Origin: Planctomycetota bacterium
GTDB lineage: Bacteria; Planctomycetota; SZUA-567; H5-PLA8
Assembly: GCA_015075375.1 (NCBI GenBank)
Contig: JABTUM010000004.1
Span: 186,001-250,000 of the forward strand
Reading direction: 5' to 3'
DNA: 64,000 nucleotides
A program made the position numbers and the translations under genes. Position 1 is the first letter of the stretch; every line of letters starts with the position of its first letter. Shown here piece after piece: positions 34,756 to 42,560 of this stretch. Under the pieces are notes generated by a model, which worked only from the letters and a program-made list of their open reading frames with translations, searched no databases and was not told the DNA's origin.

Positions 34756-34824
34756 GCCATGGCCTCCTTGGACAGGAACAATGAGGTGATGAGTAGCTGG
34801 CCTCGCGAAGCCGCGATGGCTGCT

Positions 34825-37800
34825 TCATTCCAAGGGCGCAAAGACCGGCAGCGAGCCCGGCAGATCTTCGCCCATCTGGCTGAGTTTCAGCGCGGACATC
34901 CACGCTTCCTGGCGATACGCGGAAGGCGATTCGATCAGCGCCCGGTGGTAAGCGCGGACGGACTCTTCGCGGCGTTGCGCCAGGCTCGCAAATTCGCCCA
35001 AGGTGTAGAAATAGGCGCTTCGCTCCGCCCAAGGGCAGTCGCGCCCCGGTTCGGGCGGCTCGGGGGCCGGATCGCCAGGACGCCAATCGAGGATCGCCTG
35101 CGCTACCGTGCGCGGAAAGCCTCGGAAGGGCGAACCGGCCACCTCTTGCCACTTCTCCCGCGCCCGCGATTCTTCGCCCAATCCCAAATGCACCAAACCC
35201 AGCTCTAAGCCGGCGTTCAATCTCAATCCCGAGGACTTCTGCGGACAGTTCAGAATCACTTGGTGGAAGCAGTCGTGCGCTCGGTTGGTGTGCCCGCGCA
35301 GCCGCGAAAGCTGACCGATCTCTTGCAACAACGTAAGCCGCGCCTGGTGCGAATTATCGCGCAGCCGCTCGGCCAGCACCGCCAAAGCTTCGTCGCCCCG
35401 GCCGCGCAGCGCCAGGATCCAGGCCCGCTCGATGTAAATCGAGTCGACCGGCGCCGGCGTATGGACGTGCGACGCTTCGGCGAGCAGGTTGAGGGCCAGG
35501 TCCAGGCGGCCCAATTCCCGCTCGATGCGCGCTTTTTCGAGCAACAACTGCGCGCGAAAACGCTCCGCCGCGCCTAGCGCCAGGCCCTGGTCCGCGGCCC
35601 GCTTCGCTCGTGCATACTCACCGCGCTGCCGTTCGACCTGTGCGCGCAGAGCCCAACCCAGCGCAACGAGATCCGGGAGCTTCTGCAGCCGCTCGCAGAC
35701 GAGCAGCGCCTGATCCCACTTGGCCGACTGAGCGAAGTACGAAACGGCCATCCGGTGCAGGATATGCGTCTCGTCAGGATGGCTGCCCGGCGTCTGCGAG
35801 ATGCGTTCCAGCGCCTGCAGCGCTTCCTTATCGTGGCCCAAGTCGAGGTGGCAGGCGCAGAGCGCATACTGCGCGCGCATATGCCGCCCGCTCCCCGGCG
35901 CTTCGACCTTCAGCGCCTCCTGGTAAAACGCGATCGCCGCATCGTGCTGGCCTTGCCCCGCCAACTCCTCGCTGCGCATCCAGATCCGCGCTTGGACATA
36001 GCTGAGGAAACGGGTGCCTTGGCCCACGCGCCGCGCCGCGCCCAATCGCAGCAGTTCGCGGCGCTGGTCCCCTTCGCGCGCCGAAAGCAGCGATCGTCCC
36101 AATTGGGCCAGCACTTCGCCCGGCGTCCCGTCCAGCTTCGCGAACTCGGACTCCGCGCCCAGCGAATCGTTCGCCTCCATCCGGCTCAATCCGGCTTTGA
36201 ATTGCCCCATCCAACCTTCTTCGCGGCCGCTAAGCTCCTCGGCGATGCGCCGATACCCCGCCAGCGCTTCCGCGTACCGGCCGCGCACGAAATCGTGATC
36301 CGGCACCGCCATGCAGGAAACCACGGCGTCCATCGCCCGCCGGAAGACGCGAATCGAACGCACCCGCGACCCGGCACCCCAGCCGTACAGCCCTACCCGG
36401 CTGCCGCCCAGCGGGAACAGATCCTCCAACGCCACCAACTCATCGCCGTCCACCGAGAGACTCAATCGGTTGCCCACGCGCTCGCAACTCAACGTGTATT
36501 CGTGTCCATCTTCCAGCGTCACCTGAGGGCGCACCTGTACGTCGACATCGTTCTTCGCGATCTTGGCCGCGCTGTTCCGGTCGCCTCCGAATTGCAGGCA
36601 ATAGCCGTCCGTCTCGTTGATGCCCAGATCGGGCTCGGGCGCGCTGAGCAGCACCGAAAGTTCGCCGCCGTCGGGATCTCCAAGGTTCACGCTGCCCCGG
36701 ATTTCGATCCGCACGTCGCCCAGGAAGTGCGGTGTAAAGAGCAGCACCGCACCCTTATTCGACCGCCGGGCCGGATACAGACCGTCGCCATCGACGCGCC
36801 ATTCGCCCAGCGTCGCCTTCCAGTCGGAGGCGGGAAGCTCGCCCTGCGCGACGTTCCACTCGTAGGCTTGACGCCAGCGGCCGCGCCCATCCAGGAAGGC
36901 CATCAGATCTTCGACCATCGCCCGCGCATCGGGGTAGCGCGCGGCGCGGTCCGGATTCAGCGAGCGCTCCAGGATGTCCACCAGTTCCCGCGGCGCCTGA
37001 CGGCCTTCGGGCCACTTGTCCAGCGGCGTCAGTTCGCCCTGTGCGGCGCGGCGAAGCATCTCGGCGGCCGAATCGCCCGAGATCGGAGGATGCAGCGCCA
37101 GGACCTGATAAAGGATCGCACCCAAAGCCCAGACGTCGCTGCGCTGGTCGATCTGCTTGGATTCGCCGCGCGCCTGCTCGGGACTCATGTACGCCGGCGT
37201 TCCCGAGACCAGCCGCAACCGGTTGGTGCTCCCCACCGCCGCGCGCAGGTGCCGTGTGTCTTCCGGTCCTGGCGCCGCGGTCAAGGCGTCCTCTTCCAGA
37301 CCGCTTAAATCCGGCGGGGCGTCCGGATGCTGCCCGCCAAAGACCACGCGCGCCAAGCCCCAATCCAGCACGTAGACTTCGCCGTAGTCCCCGATCATCA
37401 GGTTACTGGGCTTGAGGTCCCGGTGGATCACTCCGCGGTCGTGCGCGTATGCGACGCCTTCGGCGGCGGAAAGCAGAATCGCCACCCGACGGCGCAACGG
37501 AAATTGCTCGCGCACCCGGACCATACCTTCTCGGACTTGTTTGAGGATCTGCGCGAGCGTCTGCCCCTGCACGCGCTTCATGGTGTAGTAGTCGCGGCCT
37601 TCGGTGGTCTTGCCCATCCGGTATATCGGCACGATGGCCGGATGCTGCAGTTGACCCGTGATGAAAGCCTCTTCGAGGAATCGCTTCGTCTGCGTGCTGG
37701 TCAGACCCGCCGGAACGACCTTCAATGCCACTTCGCGGCCCCAGCGCGCCTCCCGTGCCAGATACACGACGCCCATCCCGCCGCGGCCCAGCTCTTTGAG

Positions 37801-38004
37801 GATCTTATGCCCATCGACGTGGCTGGGTCGATCGGACTTCAGGAGCGCCAAGCGCGGCTCGCCGCTTAAGCGCTCTGGATCGGGCACGCCATGAACCGTA
37901 TCCGGCTCGTCCGAAGGCGGCGACGGCTGGGCCTGCGGAATCCGACGGGTGCTACCCGTCGAGATCTTGGCGCCGCCCTCAGGCTCAGGAGACTCGTTGC
38001 TCAT
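34825..38004 (-). CDS. Ser/Thr protein kinase with concanavalin-like and TPR regions
   Basis: The 1059-residue protein begins with a polar linker, then a Hanks-type kinase domain at about residues 66-370: ELGRGGMGVVYLA glycine loop, K95 in VALKVV, HRDLKPSN catalytic loop, DWG in place of DFG, and YMSPEQARGE. All catalytic residues are present, so it should be active. Residues about 385-560 resemble a concanavalin/LamG-type beta-sandwich (LFTPHFLGDVRIEIRGSV, GYCLQFGG, YTLSCERVGNRLSLSVDGDE, VGLYGW). The rest, to the C-terminus, is TPR-like helix pairs (RYAEALAGYRRIAEE, QHDAAIAFYQEALK, RREESVRAYHRALIE). No membrane helix is obvious, so all parts appear cytoplasmic. It diverges from a degraded kinase gene. 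The ligand of the sandwich domain is unknown. Confidence 0.88.
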   Translation of the reverse strand: MSNESPEPEGGAKISTGSTRRIPQAQPSPPSDEPDTVHGVPDPERLSGEPRLALLKSDRPSHVDGHKILKELGRGGMGVVYLAREARWGREVALKVVPAGLTSTQTKRFLEEAFITGQLQHPAIVPIYRMGKTTEGRDYYTMKRVQGQTLAQILKQVREGMVRVREQFPLRRRVAILLSAAEGVAYAHDRGVIHRDLKPSNLMIGDYGEVYVLDWGLARVVFGGQHPDAPPDLSGLEEDALTAAPGPEDTRHLRAAVGSTNRLRLVSGTPAYMSPEQARGESKQIDQRSDVWALGAILYQVLALHPPISGDSAAEMLRRAAQGELTPLDKWPEGRQAPRELVDILERSLNPDRAARYPDARAMVEDLMAFLDGRGRWRQAYEWNVAQGELPASDWKATLGEWRVDGDGLYPARRSNKGAVLLFTPHFLGDVRIEIRGSVNLGDPDGGELSVLLSAPEPDLGINETDGYCLQFGGDRNSAAKIAKNDVDVQVRPQVTLEDGHEYTLSCERVGNRLSLSVDGDELVALEDLFPLGGSRVGLYGWGAGSRVRSIRVFRRAMDAVVSCMAVPDHDFVRGRYAEALAGYRRIAEELSGREEGWMGQFKAGLSRMEANDSLGAESEFAKLDGTPGEVLAQLGRSLLSAREGDQRRELLRLGAARRVGQGTRFLSYVQARIWMRSEELAGQGQHDAAIAFYQEALKVEAPGSGRHMRAQYALCACHLDLGHDKEALQALERISQTPGSHPDETHILHRMAVSYFAQSAKWDQALLVCERLQKLPDLVALGWALRAQVERQRGEYARAKRAADQGLALGAAERFRAQLLLEKARIERELGRLDLALNLLAEASHVHTPAPVDSIYIERAWILALRGRGDEALAVLAERLRDNSHQARLTLLQEIGQLSRLRGHTNRAHDCFHQVILNCPQKSSGLRLNAGLELGLVHLGLGEESRAREKWQEVAGSPFRGFPRTVAQAILDWRPGDPAPEPPEPGRDCPWAERSAYFYTLGEFASLAQRREESVRAYHRALIESPSAYRQEAWMSALKLSQMGEDLPGSLPVFAPLE

Positions 38005-38150
38005 GGTGCTTAGTTCGGTCCCGTGCCGGTTCGAATCCGCTGCCGTTCAATCTCCCGCGCTTCCCCGCCGCACCCGAACTCAATCCCTCGACAAACCGTT
38101 AGGACAGCTCTGTTTTGAACAAAAATCCCTGCCAGGAGCCGGATCGTTTG

Positions 38151-38163
38151 AAGTTGTCAACTT
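38151..38163. promoter_or_regulatory. Inverted repeat in the divergent kinase promoter region
   Basis: AAGTTG-T-CAACTT is a perfect inverted repeat with 6-bp arms in the 244-bp gap between the two divergent kinase genes. TTGTCA inside it could be a -35 element for the rightward gene, though the matching -10 candidate (TAGGCT, 17 bases on) is poor. If a protein binds the repeat it could control one or both genes. Confidence 0.3.
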
Positions 38164-38248
38164 GGTGCAAACCCGATAGGCTCTCTTTTATCGTGGTTTG
38201 CGCCTCGTGCAACCAACATTGAGCAGTCCGCGAATCGGGATCCGACCC

Positions 38249-39613
38249 ATGGGCTCACCAATTCCAGACCGCGACGTTCGCTTCGCTCAGCTAGCGGTGC
38301 AACTAGGCTTTTGTCAGAGCGACCAGGTCCGTGGCTCGCTTGAAGAGTACCGCAAGTACCAAGCTGCAGGCGGTGAAACCCCATCTATCCCCCGAATATT
38401 GGTGCAGCAGGGGCACATGTCGCGTCCTCATGCCGAGATTTTATTGCGCCATTTAATTCGCGGCGAGCCGTTGCCGGCCATGGCCGCCCCGGCGCCAGCT
38501 CCCGTCGCGCACCCGCAACCCATCGCGGCTCCTCAGCCGCCCGCGCCGGTTTCGGCGGCATTGGAACCCGATCCGCGTACCGCTTCGGGCGTGCAGGAAG
38601 TGCCTAACCTGGTCAGCGAAGAGGACGACCGCGAGACGCTCCTTAAAGGCTTGGGCGCGACGGTGCTGCGCGGCGAAATCAAAGGCTACAAGATTCTCGA
38701 AGTGATCGGCGAAGGCTCGATGGGCGTCGTCTACCGCGCACACCAGATCAGCATGGACCGCGGGGTCGCCCTAAAGGTCTTGCCGGCCTCGAAGACCAAG
38801 GACCAGCGCTTCGTGGAACGCTTCCTCACCGAAGCGCGCAACGCCGGCCGCCTGAATCATCCCAACCTGATCCGCGTGCATGAAGTCGGCAAAAGCGGCG
38901 ATCTGTACTACTACTCCATGGAGTACGTCGAAGGCTTGACGCTGGGCGAACTGATGGATGAGTTCGAAGGCGGACGGCTCGACGCCAAACGGGTGGTCAG
39001 TGTTTTTACCCAAGTCACCGCGGCGCTGGACCACGGCTTCCGCATGGGCATTATCCACCGCGAAATTCGTCCCAACGCGATCATGATCACCGAAGGGGAT
39101 CAGGCCAAGCTGCATGACTTGGGCTTGACCAAGGACGAGGGCAGCCGCTTCCTCGAAGGCGAAAACGCGTACTACGTGTCGCCCGAGCAGGCCAAAGGCG
39201 CCGAGGCCGACACCCGCTCCGACCTCTACAGCCTGGGCTGCTGCGTCTACCACGCGCTGACGGGAGAGCCGCCGTTCCAAGGCGGCGGGCCCAAAGAAAT
39301 CCTGGGCCGCCGGCTGCTCACCGAACCGCCGGATCCGTCCGAAGTGAATACCGACGTTCCGGTCGAACTGGCGGCCATCTGCATGAAGATGATGGCGCGC
39401 GATCCGAACAATCGCTTCCAGACGCCGGCCGAATTAATGGAAGCGATGCGCCAGGTCACCCTGGCTTCGCCGGCCGCGACCCAGCGCGCGACGACGCGCG
39501 GCGGCGCGGGCGTGGCTCCGCGTGCACCGGCGGGCAGGCGTCCCCGAGCGCGCGCGCGCGGCGCCGCGGGCACCGCTCGAGGCCGCACCGGCCGCCGCCG
39601 CTTCCGGCGCTGA
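38249..39613 (+). CDS. Kinase-fold protein, probable pseudokinase, with Arg-rich tail
   Basis: About 454 residues from the ATG at 38249 (MGSPIPDRDVRFAQLAV). Residues 1-70 form a small helical domain seen before kinase domains in planctomycete proteins. After a Pro/Ala-rich linker the kinase fold begins: glycine loop GEGSMGVVYRA, K176 in VALKVL. The catalytic loop reads HREIRPNA: the HRD aspartate is Glu272, the following Lys is Arg274 and the Asn of the loop is Ala277. The metal-binding Asp is kept (D290 in DLG). Three changes in the loop strongly suggest little or no phosphotransfer. The last 33 residues are extremely rich in Arg, Gly and Ala. It diverges from the canonical TPR kinase, so a regulatory partnership is plausible. 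Confidence 0.8.
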   Translation: MGSPIPDRDVRFAQLAVQLGFCQSDQVRGSLEEYRKYQAAGGETPSIPRILVQQGHMSRPHAEILLRHLIRGEPLPAMAAPAPAPVAHPQPIAAPQPPAPVSAALEPDPRTASGVQEVPNLVSEEDDRETLLKGLGATVLRGEIKGYKILEVIGEGSMGVVYRAHQISMDRGVALKVLPASKTKDQRFVERFLTEARNAGRLNHPNLIRVHEVGKSGDLYYYSMEYVEGLTLGELMDEFEGGRLDAKRVVSVFTQVTAALDHGFRMGIIHREIRPNAIMITEGDQAKLHDLGLTKDEGSRFLEGENAYYVSPEQAKGAEADTRSDLYSLGCCVYHALTGEPPFQGGGPKEILGRRLLTEPPDPSEVNTDVPVELAAICMKMMARDPNNRFQTPAELMEAMRQVTLASPAATQRATTRGGAGVAPRAPAGRRPRARARGAAGTARGRTGRRRFRR

Positions 39614-39635
39614 GTGCCGGCCGTTCACCTATACG

Positions 39636-40439
39636 TTATTTTCCGCTCAGCAGCCGTTCACCAAGCCAGCGCGGCAAGTCGTCCAGCAATTCGGGGTAGG
39701 CGGCAAAGAGATTCGTTCCGTGCTCGGAACCCGGGTAGCGCTTCAGCGTACGATGCTCGAGTGCGATCTTTTCGGCCTGCGTGTAGATCGTTTCGGGCGT
39801 GGCCTTCGAACTCGCATCCTGGCCGCCGGCGGCCACGAAGAGCGGGACCGCAACCTGCGGGCCGAGCGCTAACGAATCGAGACCGCGGTAGTTCGCGCCC
39901 GGCGAAAGCAGCACCGCGGCGCCAAGGTCCGGATCTTTAACCGCCAGCGCCAATACCGCGTTCGCGCCTACCGACGCTCCGGCCAGCACGATCTTCTTCG
40001 GCGGAACCTTCCAGCGTTCCACGGCATACGCCTTCACGCGAGCTAAGTCGTCCACCAATCCGGCCCAGAAGGCGAGATGCTCTTTATCGTCCTCCATGTG
40101 CGCCTGCCAATCGGGGCGAGCCTTTCCGTCCATGCCGGTGGTGCTGAGTCCATGCCCGCGCGGATCGTAGACCAACACCGCGAAGCCGCGCTCCAAAAGC
40201 TTCGGCACCAGCGGCGCGTACGTAACCTGAGTCTTGGAAAGCATGGGGTGGCAAATCACCAGCGCTGCGGGGCGCGGCCGGTCGTTTTCGCGCGGTACGT
40301 CCGCGGGCAGGAATAGCGTGCCGTGCAGCTTCCAGCCGTCGGCGCCCTCGATCGTCAGCGCCTCACCGGCCGGTTCGGCGCTTCGAGCGGCCGCGCAGGC
40401 CAGTATCAGCGACAGGGCGCACGCAAAGGAATGCTTCAT
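39636..40439 (-). CDS. Exported alpha/beta hydrolase
   Basis: The 267-residue protein starts with a signal peptide (MKHSFACALSLILACAAARSA) and folds as an alpha/beta hydrolase. The nucleophile elbow is GASVGA near residue 145, the acid is probably Asp in AAGGQDASS, and the His is in SEHGTNLF. VYDPRGHGLST is the usual oxyanion-side motif. The class resembles dienelactone hydrolase or acyl-esterase types; the true substrate is not visible. It starts 7 bp after the ROK kinase stop and is the last gene of that operon. Its 3' end is only 22 bp from the convergent pseudokinase gene. An esterase freeing a sugar for the upstream ROK kinase would fit, but this is inference. Confidence 0.82.
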   Translation of the reverse strand: MKHSFACALSLILACAAARSAEPAGEALTIEGADGWKLHGTLFLPADVPRENDRPRPAALVICHPMLSKTQVTYAPLVPKLLERGFAVLVYDPRGHGLSTTGMDGKARPDWQAHMEDDKEHLAFWAGLVDDLARVKAYAVERWKVPPKKIVLAGASVGANAVLALAVKDPDLGAAVLLSPGANYRGLDSLALGPQVAVPLFVAAGGQDASSKATPETIYTQAEKIALEHRTLKRYPGSEHGTNLFAAYPELLDDLPRWLGERLLSGK

Positions 40440-40446
40440 AGGGCGG

Positions 40447-41421
40447 TCAGGGCTCCACCTTCAGGCCGGCCTTCGTGAAAGCCAGACGCGCCGCGCCCAT
40501 CAAGCCCGCGTCGTCGCCCAGTTCGGCCTTAACCAAGGCGCACGTCCGGAGCGCCGGAAGGTACGCTCGATTGCGCGCCAGCGCCGCGTGTATACGGCTG
40601 AACAAAACGTCACCGGCTTCGGCCAAGCCCCCGCCCAAGACCACGCAGCTCGGATTCAGGGAGGTGATATACGTGCCCAAGCCCGTGGCCAGGTACTCGA
40701 CGCAGCGATCCAGGATGGCGGTCGCGAACGTATCCCCCTCCCGCGCGGCATCGCACAATAGCCGGGCTTCCGCCCGTGCCGGATCGCCTTCGCACAGCGC
40801 CCAAAGGCGGCTGGCGCGTGCATCGGCTCCGCCGCGTTCGAGCGCCTCGCGCGCTTCGCGGCCGAATCCCGAAGCACTGGCGTAAGCCTCCCAGGCCCCT
40901 TTCACGCCGCTGATGTAATCCCGGCCGTCGTGATCGATGCTGATGTGCCCGAACTCGCAGATGTTCGCTTCGCCGTGAAAGACGCGCCCTTCGACGATTA
41001 AGCCGCCGCCGATGCCGGTGCCCAAGGTGAACATGAGCACCACCTTCCGGCCTCGGCCGGCGCCGCGCCAGGACTCGCCAAGCGCCGCGAGGTTTCCGTC
41101 GTTGTCGGCCGCGCCGGGCAGTTCGGTCAGTTCGGTCAACCGCGGCCCCAAGGGGAACCCATCGCTGTCGGCGATGTTCACCGCACGCGAGCGCATGACG
41201 CCGCTATCGGGATCGGGCGTGCCGGGCGTGGCGATGCCGATGGCCACGCTTGCGGGACCGCGCACGCGCTGCGCCAACTCAGCCATCCGCTCGACGACGC
41301 GCCCCATGCCTTCGTTCGCATGCGTGGGAATCTTCTCGCGCGCCAGCACCGCGCCCGCAGACGAGACGCGCGCCACGCGGATGTTCGTTCCGCCCAGATC
41401 GACGGCCAACACATCGGCCAT
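40447..41421 (-). CDS. ROK-family sugar kinase (glucokinase-like) lacking the zinc cysteines
   Basis: ROK proteins phosphorylate glucose, fructose, N-acetylmannosamine or related sugars with ATP. The ATP-binding phosphate loop VDLGGTNIRVARV is at the N-terminus. The DNDGNLAALGE and GTGIGGGLIVEGR segments and EFGHISIDHDG follow. The usual ROK zinc motif CGCGxxGCxE is absent: the aligned segment is GRDYISGVKGAWEAY, with no cysteine, so zinc is probably not bound. The start is the ATG at 41421, with AGGAG 8 bases upstream; an in-frame TTG two codons earlier is less likely. About 324 residues. It lies between the receiver/HATPase gene (36 bp upstream) and the hydrolase gene (7 bp downstream). The sugar is unknown. 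Confidence 0.85.
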   Translation of the reverse strand: MADVLAVDLGGTNIRVARVSSAGAVLAREKIPTHANEGMGRVVERMAELAQRVRGPASVAIGIATPGTPDPDSGVMRSRAVNIADSDGFPLGPRLTELTELPGAADNDGNLAALGESWRGAGRGRKVVLMFTLGTGIGGGLIVEGRVFHGEANICEFGHISIDHDGRDYISGVKGAWEAYASASGFGREAREALERGGADARASRLWALCEGDPARAEARLLCDAAREGDTFATAILDRCVEYLATGLGTYITSLNPSCVVLGGGLAEAGDVLFSRIHAALARNRAYLPALRTCALVKAELGDDAGLMGAARLAFTKAGLKVEP

Positions 41422-41457
41422 GCCCAACTCCTTTATAGGATTGCGCGGAAGGAATCG

Positions 41458-42384
41458 TCAGGAGGACTTAGCTTCCGAAGCCTGCGCGTCCGAAGCGCCC
41501 CCCGCCAGACTTCGCGAAGGCTGATGCAAGTACTTCGTGAGAAAGACCACGTTCCCCTTCTTATTGTACGCCACTTCATCGACGGCCTTGCGCGTCAGGA
41601 AAAGTCCCCACCCGCCCACGCGCTTGCCCTCGCGCTTGCGCCGTTCCAAATGAGCCAGCGGATCGGTCGTCGGATCGGGCACCCGGTCGGGGGTGAACCC
41701 ATCGCCCTGGTCTTCGACCCGCAGCGTCACCCGATCGGCCAGCAAACAGTACGAAAGTTTCAACGTTTTATTCCGGTCATGCCGGTTGCCCCACTCGACC
41801 GCGTTGGTGACGCTCTCTTCCAGCGCCAACCGCACGTTCAGGTAGTCCTCTTTGTTGAGCGTCGCCGCGAGCAGCCGGTGCACGAAGCCCTGGAATCGCT
41901 CAATGTGCGGACTTCCCGTGGGCGCCGTCATCTCCACGAACGCGCCTTCGGCATCCGCGCGGACTACCAAGTGCCGGGCCGAGACCGAACCGCCCAGTGC
42001 GGCGTCCGCTTCGGCCTGGTCCAGCAGCAAGTTGATGGTGCGGCGCAATTCTTTAAGGTCGACCGGCTTGCTCAGATAATCTTCGGCGCCCATCTCGATG
42101 GCGCGAGCTACGCTGCGGGCGTTGAAGTAAATCGAAAGAATCAGCAAAGGCGTGCGCGGTGCGGCGCGATGCAGGTCCCCGATCAAGCGCCAGCCGTTAA
42201 CGGAAGGACTGTCGGGGTCCAACAACACCAGGTCGAAGGGCTCTTTCGAAAGGCGCTCGACCGCACCCGGACCCGGTTCGTCCTCGGTGACCGCCATCTG
42301 CCCGTCGCGTCCCAACGCCGCGGCCATCAAGCGGCGCGACGCAGAGTCATGATCGAGCACCAGAATCAGCGGCAGGTCCGCCAT
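41458..42384 (-). CDS. Response-regulator receiver fused to RsbW-type HATPase
   Basis: About 308 residues from the ATG at 42384 (MADLPLILVLDHD). Residues about 3-120 form a receiver domain: acidic pair in LDHD, phospho-acceptor Asp in VLLDPDSP, signalling Ser in LILS, and the conserved Lys in LSKPVD. Residues about 165-300 are an anti-sigma-factor-type histidine-kinase-like ATPase, with N-box LALEESVTNAVEWGN, G1 VEDQGDGF and G2 GGWGLFLTRKAVDEV. There is no phospho-acceptor His domain, so it likely acts as a Ser/Thr kinase or as a partner-switching protein whose activity is gated by phosphorylation. It leads the ROK kinase/hydrolase operon and diverges from the M16C genes. No sigma factor or antagonist gene is beside it. 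Confidence 0.85.
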   Translation of the reverse strand: MADLPLILVLDHDSASRRLMAAALGRDGQMAVTEDEPGPGAVERLSKEPFDLVLLDPDSPSVNGWRLIGDLHRAAPRTPLLILSIYFNARSVARAIEMGAEDYLSKPVDLKELRRTINLLLDQAEADAALGGSVSARHLVVRADAEGAFVEMTAPTGSPHIERFQGFVHRLLAATLNKEDYLNVRLALEESVTNAVEWGNRHDRNKTLKLSYCLLADRVTLRVEDQGDGFTPDRVPDPTTDPLAHLERRKREGKRVGGWGLFLTRKAVDEVAYNKKGNVVFLTKYLHQPSRSLAGGASDAQASEAKSS

Positions 42385-42560
42385 AGGTCGGTGATCTCGG
42401 CGCGTCACGGCCCTGGAGACGCGAGTACGTATTGTACCGCACTCCGGTCGATCCGCCACATGCCCCGAAGGCGAAACGCGGTTTCCACTTCATCGCCCCG
42501 GCGCTAAGCTGCCACGTGCTTGTTCCTATGACTCTCGAACTCATGCCCCAGGGAGATTCC

